A DNA stretch of 64,000 nucleotides from SH-MAG3 sp035461245 (GTDB lineage: Bacteria > Gemmatimonadota > Gemmatimonadetes > Longimicrobiales > RSA9): contig DATHVP010000143.1 of assembly GCA_035461245.1 (NCBI GenBank), positions 1-64,000 on the forward strand, read 5' to 3'. Below, one piece after another: positions 9,471-18,298 of the stretch. The notes beneath the pieces are model-generated. The model was not told where the DNA came from and searched no databases. It worked only from the letters and a program-made list of their open reading frames with translations. The number at the start of each line of letters is the position of its first letter. Position 1 is the first letter of the stretch. The position numbers were made by a program, and so were the translations under genes.

Positions 9471-9662
9471 GTGAAGTCGATTCCCCGGGACAACTTCGAC
9501 GGCGACGATGCCCGGGGCGCACCGGAGCCACCCGCGCCCGGCTTCGATACCCCACCGGAGCCGGAGCACCGGTGCGACCTGTGCGGAGCGCCCATGGAGG
9601 AGTGGCACTGCCGCATCATCTGCACATTCTGCGGCTACCAGCGAGACTGCTCCGACCCGTAG
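9471..9662 (+). CDS. Tiny zinc-ribbon protein of unknown function
   Basis: 63 aa, GTG start 10 bp after the ThiO stop. The N-terminal half is acidic and proline-rich. The C-terminal half has two CxxC knuckles (CDLC and CTFC) plus two further cysteines, which should bind zinc. No catalytic feature is visible. It is probably expressed with the upstream operon. Function not recognised; protein-protein or nucleic-acid binding is typical of such ribbons. Confidence 0.7.
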   Translation: MKSIPRDNFDGDDARGAPEPPAPGFDTPPEPEHRCDLCGAPMEEWHCRIICTFCGYQRDCSDP

Positions 9663-9679
9663 GCCGCGAACGCGCGGCC
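9662..9679. terminator. Hairpin between convergent genes
   Basis: Perfect 7-bp stem GGCCGCG / CGCGGCC with loop AACG, overlapping the stop of the zinc-ribbon gene and facing the end of the prepilin peptidase gene. It could serve both directions. There is no T-run, so terminator strength is uncertain. Confidence 0.45.
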
Positions 9680-9692
9680 GGTGATGTGAGAG

Positions 9693-10484
9693 CTAGGGCG
9701 CGATGCCCACGTAGCGCAGGTACCACTCCATGATGGCGGCCCCCCAGACATGGGCGATGGCTGCGCCCATGGCCAGGAACACACCCAGCGGAAGGTAGGT
9801 CCCCATCACGGGCCCGTCCCGGCGCAGCGCGGCGAGGGGCGCCCCGATGAGCAGCCCGAGAAACGAGCCGAGCATGAGCGTCAACAGCATGCCGCTCAGA
9901 CCTGTGAAGGCGCCGACGAACACCATCATGTGGATGTCGCCGATGCCCAGGGCCGGCTTCCTGAGCGCCTTTTCGGCAGCCAGCTTCACGAGCCACAGCA
10001 GCACGTAGCCTACGACCGCGCCAACCAGCGCGGTCGTGAGTCCAATGCCACCGGGTGCGGGGGCCAGCACCAGGCCGATGCCGGCCCCGACGAGGGTGAA
10101 CTGGTCGGGAATGACCATGTGCTGGGCGTCCGTCATGGCGATGCCCAGCAGGATGGTGAGAAACACGGCGGAGCGCATGGCTTCCAGTTCCAGGCCGAAC
10201 CGGGCCACCGCGGCCATCCAGATGAGGGCCGTCGCCAGTTCGATGAGCGGATACTGTGCTGAGATGGACACGCCGCAGTAACGGCAGCGGCCTCGCAGCA
10301 TGAGCCAGCCCAGGATGGGCACGTTGTCGCGCCAGCGGAGTTGCGTCTCGCAGCCGGGGCACCGGGACGGCGGGCTGATGACGGACTGCTCCGCCGGCCA
10401 GCGATAGATGCAGACGTTCAGGAACGAACCCACCGCGGCGCCGATGATGCCGGCCCACAGCAACAGAAGCCAATCAGGAGCCAC
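9693..10484 (-). CDS. pilD: Prepilin peptidase / N-methyltransferase
   Basis: 263-aa inner-membrane aspartyl protease that cleaves class III leader peptides and methylates the new N-terminal Phe. The cytoplasmic domain has the zinc-binding cysteines Cys42, Cys45, Cys67 and Cys70. Catalytic aspartates are Asp119 (AMTDAQHMVIPD) and Asp183 (GIGD). GTG start is 2 nt after the stop of the methyltransferase gene. It is the only such enzyme in the window and should process the prepilins encoded at 52777-60854, despite the distance. Confidence 0.93.
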   Translation of the reverse strand: MAPDWLLLLWAGIIGAAVGSFLNVCIYRWPAEQSVISPPSRCPGCETQLRWRDNVPILGWLMLRGRCRYCGVSISAQYPLIELATALIWMAAVARFGLELEAMRSAVFLTILLGIAMTDAQHMVIPDQFTLVGAGIGLVLAPAPGGIGLTTALVGAVVGYVLLWLVKLAAEKALRKPALGIGDIHMMVFVGAFTGLSGMLLTLMLGSFLGLLIGAPLAALRRDGPVMGTYLPLGVFLAMGAAIAHVWGAAIMEWYLRYVGIAP

Positions 10485-10486
10485 CG

Positions 10487-11257
10487 TCAGCTCTCCCTGC
10501 TGAGCATGTACAGAAGGATGCCCGCCGCGACGCCGACGTTCAGCGATTCAGCGGACCCCCGGATGGGCACGGCGACAGTACCGTCGAGGTGCGCCCGCAA
10601 CTCGACGCCGATACCGGCGCCTTCATTGCCCAGCACCAGAGCCGTCCGCGCCCCGGCCACCACGCCACCGATATCGGCGCCGCCCATGTCGGCCCCCAGG
10701 ATACGGAAGCCGGCGCCCTCGAGAAAGGGCAGCAGCGTCGCCCCATCCGTCTCAATGACGGGCACACGAAGCGATGAGCCGGCAGCGCCGCGCACGGCCT
10801 TGGGGTTCCACGGGTCTACCGTGCCGGCCAGCGTGCACACGGCCGTGGCGCCGAAGGCGTCGGCACTGCGCACGATGGTGCCGAAGTTGCCGGGATCCTG
10901 CACCGCGTCCAGTACCACGATGAGCGCATCCTCTGGCAGGACCAGCGCCTCGAGTTGCGGGCGGGGAATCTCGGCGGCCACGACAACACCCTGCGGCGAT
11001 TCGGTGTCGGCGAGCCGCCGCAGTTCGTGGTCCGGCACCGTCTCCGTCCGGACGTGCTGGCGCAGACGTGCCGCCAGGGCGGCGCCGCGGTCGGTGTCCT
11101 CCAGTGAGGTCGAAATCACGGCCAGGCGAGGGACAATGGGCGAGTCCAGCAGGTCCTCCACCACACGCACGCCCTCGGCCAGGAAAAGCCCGGATTCACT
11201 GCGTGCACGCGCCCTCGCAAGTCCCTGCAGCCGTTTGGCTTCCGCCTTGCTCAGCAC
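10487..11257 (-). CDS. TrmH/SpoU family RNA 2'-O-methyltransferase
   Basis: 256 aa. N-terminal substrate-binding domain (VLSKAEAKRLQGLARARARSE), then the SPOUT fold with motif 1 DAVQDPGNFGTIVRSADAF, motif 2 LVLGNEGAG and motif 3 IPIRGSAESLNVGVAAGI-like residues (VPIRGSAESLN). These bind SAM in the trefoil knot. It methylates a ribose in rRNA or tRNA; the exact site cannot be told. The GTG at 11257 is chosen because the family signature begins there; the frame stays open to 11446, but that part has no family resemblance. Confidence 0.88.
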   Translation of the reverse strand: MLSKAEAKRLQGLARARARSESGLFLAEGVRVVEDLLDSPIVPRLAVISTSLEDTDRGAALAARLRQHVRTETVPDHELRRLADTESPQGVVVAAEIPRPQLEALVLPEDALIVVLDAVQDPGNFGTIVRSADAFGATAVCTLAGTVDPWNPKAVRGAAGSSLRVPVIETDGATLLPFLEGAGFRILGADMGGADIGGVVAGARTALVLGNEGAGIGVELRAHLDGTVAVPIRGSAESLNVGVAAGILLYMLSRES

Positions 11258-11352
11258 GCGCCCCCCGGTGGAACGGGGCTTGCCATATCCAACAGGCGAG
11301 GCAGCCGACGCGCAGGGCGCGGCGTCCCCATTACGGCAGGAGCAGGATTGCC

Positions 11353-12168
11353 ATGACACGCATAAGGAATCGGTTCCGGCGCAGCGGCGTGCTGGCCCTG
11401 GCGGCCGGCGCCACCATGGCCGTGAGCGCTTGCGGCATATCCACACAGCAGGAAATGCAGATGGGCCAGGAATACGCGCAGGAGATCGCGCGCCAGGTCC
11501 CGCTGGTCAACGATGCCACGGTGCTCCGCTACCTCAACAACCTGGGCCGTTCCATCGCTCAGGGTGGCAACCGGAGCATCCCGTACAACTTCTACATGGT
11601 GGATGCACCGCAGGTGAACGCCTTCGCCGTTCCCGGTGGCCACATCTACGTGAACCGGGGTCTGGTCGAGCGGACGCGGAACGAGTCGGAGCTGGCGGGT
11701 GTGCTCGCACACGAGATCGCTCACGTGGAGCACCGCCACGGCATTGACCAGATGGAGCGGGCGCAGGGCGCGAATCTGGCGCTCACGGCGGCGTACGTGC
11801 TCATGGGGCGAGCGCCGTCGGGCGTGGAGGAAGCACTCATCGGCGTCGGCGGCCAGCTCTACTTTGCCCGCCACAGTCGGGAGGCGGAGAACGAGGCGGA
11901 CGCGACGGCTGTCAGCCTGCTCGTGCGCACCGGGATCAGCCCGCAGGGCCTGCCCACGTTCTTCGGCGTACTGCTCGAGGAACAGCAGCGGCAACCGGGC
12001 GCAGTGGAACAGTGGTTCTCGACGCACCCGCTGACCACCGACCGCGTGGCGAACACCCAGGCGATGATCAATCAGTACCCGCAGAACACACTGCAACGGC
12101 TGCGCACGAACTCCAGCGGGTTCAGTGCCATGCAGAACCGGCTGCGGCAGTTGCCGCGACGCGGCTGA
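11353..12168 (+). CDS. M48 family metalloprotease, lipoprotein
   Basis: 271 aa with lipoprotein signal (lipobox AVSAC, Cys27). The zinc protease motif is HEIAHVEHRH (His120, Glu121, His124), with a downstream ENEAD acting as third ligand. The order and length match the periplasmic BepA/LoiP-like M48 proteins that handle misfolded outer-membrane proteins, but the TPR part of BepA is absent. The ATG at 11353 with AGGAG upstream is preferred. It is divergent from the TrmH gene, and two hairpins follow it. Confidence 0.88.
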   Translation: MTRIRNRFRRSGVLALAAGATMAVSACGISTQQEMQMGQEYAQEIARQVPLVNDATVLRYLNNLGRSIAQGGNRSIPYNFYMVDAPQVNAFAVPGGHIYVNRGLVERTRNESELAGVLAHEIAHVEHRHGIDQMERAQGANLALTAAYVLMGRAPSGVEEALIGVGGQLYFARHSREAENEADATAVSLLVRTGISPQGLPTFFGVLLEEQQRQPGAVEQWFSTHPLTTDRVANTQAMINQYPQNTLQRLRTNSSGFSAMQNRLRQLPRRG

Positions 12169-12186
12169 TCCCGGCTGAGCGGGATC
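12167..12186 (+). terminator. Hairpin after the M48 gene
   Basis: GATCCCG / CGGGATC 7-bp perfect stem with loop GCTGAG, beginning at the stop codon. It lacks a T-run and may only protect the 3' end. A second, stronger hairpin lies 48 bp on. Confidence 0.4.
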
Positions 12187-12233
12187 CGGGACGGGTGCCG
12201 AGCCCTTCAATAGCGGATCGGTGAGGCGCCCGG

Positions 12234-12271
12234 AACGGGCCGGCCGGGGACCCCTTCCCCGCCGGCCCGTT
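12234..12271 (+). terminator. Strong terminator-like hairpin before thiD
   Basis: AACGGGCCGGC pairs with GCCGGCCCGTT (11 bp), extended by GGGGA/TCCCC across a bulge, with a short loop and TTTGCTG following. It should separate the M48 transcript from thiD, whose ATG lies only 17 nt downstream. It could therefore also affect thiD expression if transcription starts upstream. Confidence 0.6.
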
Positions 12272-12288
12272 TGCTGTACGTTCCCCTC

Positions 12289-13116
<828 letters not shown>

Positions 13117-14772
13117 CGTTGGTGAACGCGCCGCGTATGTCCATCTCCACCCCCTGGAGCCGGTCCCTCACGAGCACCAGGTCGGGGTAGTAGTACAGGA
13201 ACGACCACGGCTGCTCGTCCCGCATGATGCGTTGCAGTTCACCGTATATGGCTGTGGCCTGCTCCCGCTGGACGGTCCGACCCACGCTGTCAATGAGCAT
13301 GTCCACCCTGGGATTGGCGTAACCGGCCGTCTGGTAGATCCCTGACATCGCGTCGCTGTGGAAGGTGTCCCGCAGGTTGATCCGGAAGTCGCTCTCCCAC
13401 GCCATGAGTGCTGCCTGGAAATTGCGCTGCGGGCTGGTCAGGTCGCCTACCAGCGTGTTGAACTCCATGGGCCGGGTGGTCATGCGAACTCCGACGGCAG
13501 CCAGGTGGGACCGGATCATCTCCGCCATGTCCCGGTTCATCTGGGTAGCGGGCATCTTCAGTTCGATGGTGAAGGGCCGCCCGTCGGGCAGATCCAGCAT
13601 GCCGTCGCCCGTTGTGTCCCTGAGTCCGGCCGCCGCCAGCAGGGCCCGGGCGCTGTCGGGGCTGAAGGGCACCGGTGGTGTGCCGTCATCGTAGGCCCAG
13701 TGGTACGGTCCGATGGGACCGATGGCCAGTTCACCGTAGCCACCCCGCAAGGTCTGCACGATCTGCTGCCGGTCAATGGCATGAGTCAGGGCCCGTCGCA
13801 CGGCGGGATCGTCCAGTGGTTCCACGCGGCCGTTCCACATGATACTGGCGTACTGCCTGCCAGGCCGCTCCAGCCCCCGGATCCCCGGGCGGGCAGCCAG
13901 CTCCACGAATTCCTCTGCCTGCGGCTGCAGGATGATGTCGGCCGTGCCCGCGGCCAGCTCGGCAAACTGGGCCGTGGGATCCGGGATGGGGCGGTAAACG
14001 ATGCGATCGATGTATGGCTTGCCGCCCAGGGCCGCCGGGAAGTCCGGATTGGCCTCGAAGACCGTGCGGTCATTGGCTCGGTAGCTCACGAAGCGGTACG
14101 GCCCGTTGCCCACCGGCTGCTTGTTGAACGCAGCCTGGCGCATGGCGGCCGGCGGCACATCCTCCAGCGCGTGGGCGGGCGCGATGGGCAGGAACGTCAG
14201 CCCGGCGAGGGGCTCGAGGTGCGGCCCGAAGGTGAAACGCACGGTGAATGAGTCCTGCGCTTCGACGCCTGTCCAGTGCTCGAAGTAGGACGCGTTGGGG
14301 TATGCGGTCTCCGGGTCTACGGCCCGCTCATACGTGAACACTACGTCCCGGGCCGTTGTGCGGACGCCATCATGCCAGTGAACGTCCCGGCGCAGGTGGA
14401 AGACGACGCCCGTGTCGCCCAGCATTTCCCACCGTTCCGCGAGCGCCGGCTCATAGTCCAGATCTGCGGTGTAGCGGATCAGCGGCAGGAACAGGAAGTA
14501 TCGGTTGACCTCCTGCGTGTACCTGTCCGCGGCCGCCAGCGGGTTCATGTTCTCGATGTCGGAGTTGTTGACCACCACGACGGTCCCGCCGTAGCGTGCG
14601 GGATCCCGGTCGGCATTGCCGCCATCGCCGCATGCCGCGAGGGTCGCGGCGCTGGCGCTGATGGCGAGGAGCGTGACGAGGTGTCGCATACGCCGTCGCA
14701 TGGCAGGCATGTCGTACTCCGGATTCGAGTGTGCCGGGGAGATAGACAATCTCTGTGGGCGACGTCGCCGAA

Positions 14773-15600
14773 TCAAGCGTCGTGGTTACCCAGCCCGCGA
14801 ACGACGCCGCGGACGAGGCGGGCGAAGCGGTCGGCAGCTTCCCTGCCCGCCGCCACCACCTCGTCATGCGTGAGGGGTTCGGCGCTCAGGCCGGCGGCGG
14901 CATTGGTGACGAGGGAGATACCCAGCACCGGGACATCCCGGGCGCGGGCTACAATGACTTCCGGCACCGTGCTCATGCCGACGACATCGCCACCGAGACG
15001 TTCGATCATGCGCACCTCCGCGGGCGTCTCGTAGCTCGGGCCCAGCACTGCCGCGTACACGCCGCGCACCAGGCGGATGCCCTCCGTCCCGGCCACCGAC
15101 TCCGCCAGGGCCTGCAGCGCCGGGTCGTAGGCATGGGTCATGTCGGGGAACCGCGTGTCGCCTTCCTGCACCGGGCCGGTGAGGGGATTGCGACCCATGA
15201 GGTTGACGTGGTCGTCTATGAGCATGAGGTCGCCCGGCTGGAACGTGCGGTTGATGCCGCCTGCCGCATTGGTGACAATGAGCGTGCGGGCGCCCAGTCC
15301 GAGCATGACGCGGGTGGGGAGCGTCACCGTGGCTGCATCGTAGCCCTCGTACAGGTGGAATCGCCCCTGCAGCGCCACGCACGTCACATCCTCGAGCCGG
15401 CCGATGACCAGGCGGCCCCGGTGGCCCGCCACGGCGGCGTGCGGGAAGCCGGGAATGTCGGGGAACGGGATGGCTACCGGGTCGGCAAACCCGTCGGCCA
15501 GGTCGCCGAGCCCGGAGCCCAGGATCAGTGCGACGTCGGGCACGCGGGGATCGCGTGCGCGGATGGCGGCGAGGGCGTCGTTGATGTGCGTCGTCGTCAT
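14773..15600 (-). CDS. punA: Purine nucleoside phosphorylase
   Basis: 275-aa trimeric-type PNP that cleaves inosine/guanosine with phosphate. Conserved parts: LILGSGLGDLAD (phosphate loop), GHRGRLVIG, GRFHLYEGYD, TNAAGGINRTFQPGDLMLI and GMSTVPEVIVAR. Its ATG overlaps the stop of the nucleoside transporter gene by one base (TGATG), so uptake and phosphorolysis are coupled as one salvage unit. Length and motifs are normal. Confidence 0.95.
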   Translation of the reverse strand: MTTTHINDALAAIRARDPRVPDVALILGSGLGDLADGFADPVAIPFPDIPGFPHAAVAGHRGRLVIGRLEDVTCVALQGRFHLYEGYDAATVTLPTRVMLGLGARTLIVTNAAGGINRTFQPGDLMLIDDHVNLMGRNPLTGPVQEGDTRFPDMTHAYDPALQALAESVAGTEGIRLVRGVYAAVLGPSYETPAEVRMIERLGGDVVGMSTVPEVIVARARDVPVLGISLVTNAAAGLSAEPLTHDEVVAAGREAADRFARLVRGVVRGLGNHDA

Positions 15601-17207
15601 CAGACCAGGATCCCTGCGATGGTGGCGGTCATGAACGCGGCGAGGGTACCGGCGATCATGGCGCGGAGCCCGATGCGGGCCAGGTCGCTGCGCCGGGACG
15701 GAGCGATGCCGCCGATACCGCCGATCTGGATGGCGATGCTGCTGAAGTTGGCGAAGCCGCACAACGCGTACGTGGCGATGAGCACGGAGCGAGGCGACAG
15801 CTCGGTGTCGCCGGCCAGCAGCGCACTGAGCTGCAGGTAGCCGACGAACTCATTGACCACGGTCTTGATGCCCAGCAGCGTGCCGATGGCGGGCGCATCG
15901 CGCCACGGCACGCCCATGACCCACGCCAGCGGCGCCAGCAGCCAGCCCAGCAGCGCTTCCAGCGAGAGCCGCTGCCCGTCGGCAAGCCAGCCGATGTTCT
16001 GGAAGAGCGTGCTGAGCTGGGTCACATCACCCAGCCAGCCGAGCAGCGCATTGAAGAGCGCGATGAGGGCAATGAACGCCAGCAGCATGGCGCCAACATT
16101 GAAGGCCAGGTGCAGGCCCTCGCCGGCACCCCGGGCGGCGGCATCGATGACGTTGGCATCGACCTTCTCCACGTCGATGCGGAGTTCGCCGCGTGTGGCG
16201 GGCTCTTCCGTCTCCGGCCAGATGATCTTGGCGAAGACCAGCGCCGCGGGCGCGGACATCACGGACGCCGCCATGAGGTGGCCCGCGATGTCCGGGAAGT
16301 AGAAGATGAGCAGCCCCACGTACGCGGCCATGACGCCACCGGCCACCGTCGCGAAGCCGCCGGTCATGACCGCCATCAGCTCGGACATGGTCATGCGCGC
16401 GACGTACGGCTTGATGAGCAGCGGCGCTTCCGTCTGGCCCAGGAAGATGTTGCCGGCCGCGTTCAGCGTCTCCGCGCCCGACGTGCGCATGGTCCGCACC
16501 ATGATCCATGCAAACGCCTTCACCACGACCTGCATGATGCCGAAGTAGTACAGCATCGTCATGAGCGACGAGAAGAACACGATGGTGGGAAGCACGTTGA
16601 AGGCGAAGAACGCGCCGGTATTGGCCACCGTGCCCGACAGCGGCTCCATGGGCCCCATGCCCGGGTCGCCGGTACCGACGGGCACGTTGTTGACCACGAG
16701 GTTGCCGAACAGGAACCGGGCGCCCTCCTCCGTGAACCCCAGCAGCGCGACGATGACGCCATTGATCCACGAGAAGAACGCCTCGCCCACGGGCGTTTTC
16801 AGGATCAGGAGCGCGAAGGCGAGCTGCAGGCCGAGTCCCCACGCCACCAGGCGCCACGGGATCATGGCGCGGTTCACGCTCAGGGCCACGCCCAGGCCCA
16901 GCAGTACAAGGACACCCAGCAGCGAGACCAGTCGCTGATGGAAGGGCGTATCCACTCCGTCCGCCAGGCGGATGGACCGCGCCTGTGGTGCGGCAATGGC
17001 CATGGTATCGACGGGCGGCTCAGCGCCGCCCACCCCGCTCGCAGGCGGGCCGGTGGGAACGACGGCGGCGCTGTCGGCAGCGGTGGGCAGCGCCTGCAGC
17101 GTGTCGGGCTGCTGGGACGCGGCCAGGCTGGCGTAGACACCAGTAAACAGCAGCGTGCCGGCCACGAGCCAGAGCACGATGAGACCCGAACGGAGGGACA
17201 GCTTCAT
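15600..17207 (-). CDS. nupC: Concentrative nucleoside transporter, NupC/CNT family
   Basis: 535 aa. The CNT core begins near residue 85 and includes GFTEEGARFLFGN, FFAFNVLPTIVFFSSLM, GQTEAPLLIKPY and FVGYLQLS, covering the substrate and cation sites. Unlike E. coli NupC, there is an extra N-terminal membrane segment (about 6-26) followed by a ~60-residue Ala/Pro-rich linker before the core. It is translationally linked to punA. The ATG at 17207 is preferred over an upstream TTG (17222), though neither has a strong Shine-Dalgarno. Confidence 0.93.
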   Translation of the reverse strand: MKLSLRSGLIVLWLVAGTLLFTGVYASLAASQQPDTLQALPTAADSAAVVPTGPPASGVGGAEPPVDTMAIAAPQARSIRLADGVDTPFHQRLVSLLGVLVLLGLGVALSVNRAMIPWRLVAWGLGLQLAFALLILKTPVGEAFFSWINGVIVALLGFTEEGARFLFGNLVVNNVPVGTGDPGMGPMEPLSGTVANTGAFFAFNVLPTIVFFSSLMTMLYYFGIMQVVVKAFAWIMVRTMRTSGAETLNAAGNIFLGQTEAPLLIKPYVARMTMSELMAVMTGGFATVAGGVMAAYVGLLIFYFPDIAGHLMAASVMSAPAALVFAKIIWPETEEPATRGELRIDVEKVDANVIDAAARGAGEGLHLAFNVGAMLLAFIALIALFNALLGWLGDVTQLSTLFQNIGWLADGQRLSLEALLGWLLAPLAWVMGVPWRDAPAIGTLLGIKTVVNEFVGYLQLSALLAGDTELSPRSVLIATYALCGFANFSSIAIQIGGIGGIAPSRRSDLARIGLRAMIAGTLAAFMTATIAGILV

Positions 17208-17246
17208 CCTGTGACCGCCCAATGCGTAATGTTCTGTTCCGGCCGC

Positions 17247-17990
17247 CTAGGCAGGCTTCCGCCGGGCACGACGCCGCCGCCCCACCAGGGCGCGGTCCTC
17301 GAAGAGCTTCACCAGCACCACGCCGGCCACGAAGCCGCCGACATGCGCCCAGACCGCCACCCCGCCCGTGGCCATGGGGTCGCTGTAGCCGGCCAGCACC
17401 TGGAGACCGAACCAGAGGGCGAGGACGAACCACGCGGGCACGGCAATAATGCGCAGGATGATGATGAAGATAAAGAGGGTCTGGATCCGGACCCGCGGGT
17501 AGAGCAGCAGGTAGCCGCCCATGACGCCGCTGATGGCCCCGGACGCGCCCACCATCGGGATCACGGAAGCCGGCGCCGACCAGACGTGGGCTCCGGCGGC
17601 CAGTAACCCGGTTGTAAGGTAGAAAACCAGGAACCGGACGTGCCCCATGCTGTCCTCAACGTTGTTTCCGAACAGCCAGAGGAACCACATGTTGGCTATC
17701 AGGTGCAGCCAGCTGCCGTGCAGGAACATGGACGTCAGGAGGCCGATCTGCGGCAACGCCCCGAAATAGCACGTGGGTAGACCCGGCCCCAGGTCCACTG
17801 CCTCCGCCCCGCCCGTACGCCCCGTCACCGCCGCCGGGATGGCGCCCCACCGGCACACCGACTCGCCCAGCGTCATGGCGTCGAAGCCCATGCCCTGCGC
17901 GTACAGCCACACGGCCACATTGCCGAGGATCAGCAGCACCGTTACCCACGGCGTCAGGTGCGTCGGGTTCTCATCCCTCAGAGGAAACAG
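17247..17990 (-). CDS. Rhomboid intramembrane serine protease, probable CTG start
   Basis: 247 aa, six-helix rhomboid. Catalytic serine Ser150 is in GASGAISG and the histidine partner His216 in WAHVGGF; HLIANMWFLWLFGNNVED is the conserved L1 region. The family N-terminus (FPLRDENPTHLTPWVT) is encoded in frame upstream of the first canonical start (GTG 17939) but has no ATG/GTG/TTG. A CTG at 17990 sits exactly where Met is expected, 4-5 nt after GGAGGG, and an in-frame stop lies 11 codons upstream. I therefore call a CTG start. Confidence 0.88.
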   Translation of the reverse strand: MFPLRDENPTHLTPWVTVLLILGNVAVWLYAQGMGFDAMTLGESVCRWGAIPAAVTGRTGGAEAVDLGPGLPTCYFGALPQIGLLTSMFLHGSWLHLIANMWFLWLFGNNVEDSMGHVRFLVFYLTTGLLAAGAHVWSAPASVIPMVGASGAISGVMGGYLLLYPRVRIQTLFIFIIILRIIAVPAWFVLALWFGLQVLAGYSDPMATGGVAVWAHVGGFVAGVVLVKLFEDRALVGRRRRARRKPA

Positions 17991-18298
17991 CTGGCCCTCC
18001 CCGCCTCGGTTTTCGATTCATGGGCACCGCCTCGATAGCGAGGCCTGTGCCAGAACCGCAATCTGGCACGATGCTGGGCCACCGCAGGTACGTGCCGCCG
18101 GCTTACGCCGGGACGAGGTCGGTCCACCCAGGCCCGAAATTCGGAAATGACAGCCCTGCCGGACGGTTCTACTGCCGAAACGGCAGGGGCTGCCGCCAGA
18201 TCGGCCGCGACAGGGGGCATATGCGTTGCACGGAGCCGTACCCGTTCGCGGGGCCGGGGACGGCACCTGCAAACCAATCCTGATTTGAGGAGCAGAAC
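17991..18298 (+). promoter_or_regulatory. Upstream region of dnaK with three dyads
   Basis: 308 bp between the divergent rhomboid and dnaK genes. Inverted repeats seen: GTGCCAGA/TCTGGCAC (18047-18069, 7-nt spacer), CCGAA/TTCGG (18134-18144) and CTGCCG/CGGCAG with loop AAA (18172-18186). None matches the CIRCE element of HrcA, and no convincing sigma32-type or sigma70-type promoter was found. The dyads are candidate operators for heat-shock control. Confidence 0.3.

Noticed and set aside
17991..18298. CIRCE element for HrcA control of dnaK
   Set aside because: No sequence close to TTAGCACTC-N9-GAGTGCTAA was found on either strand.
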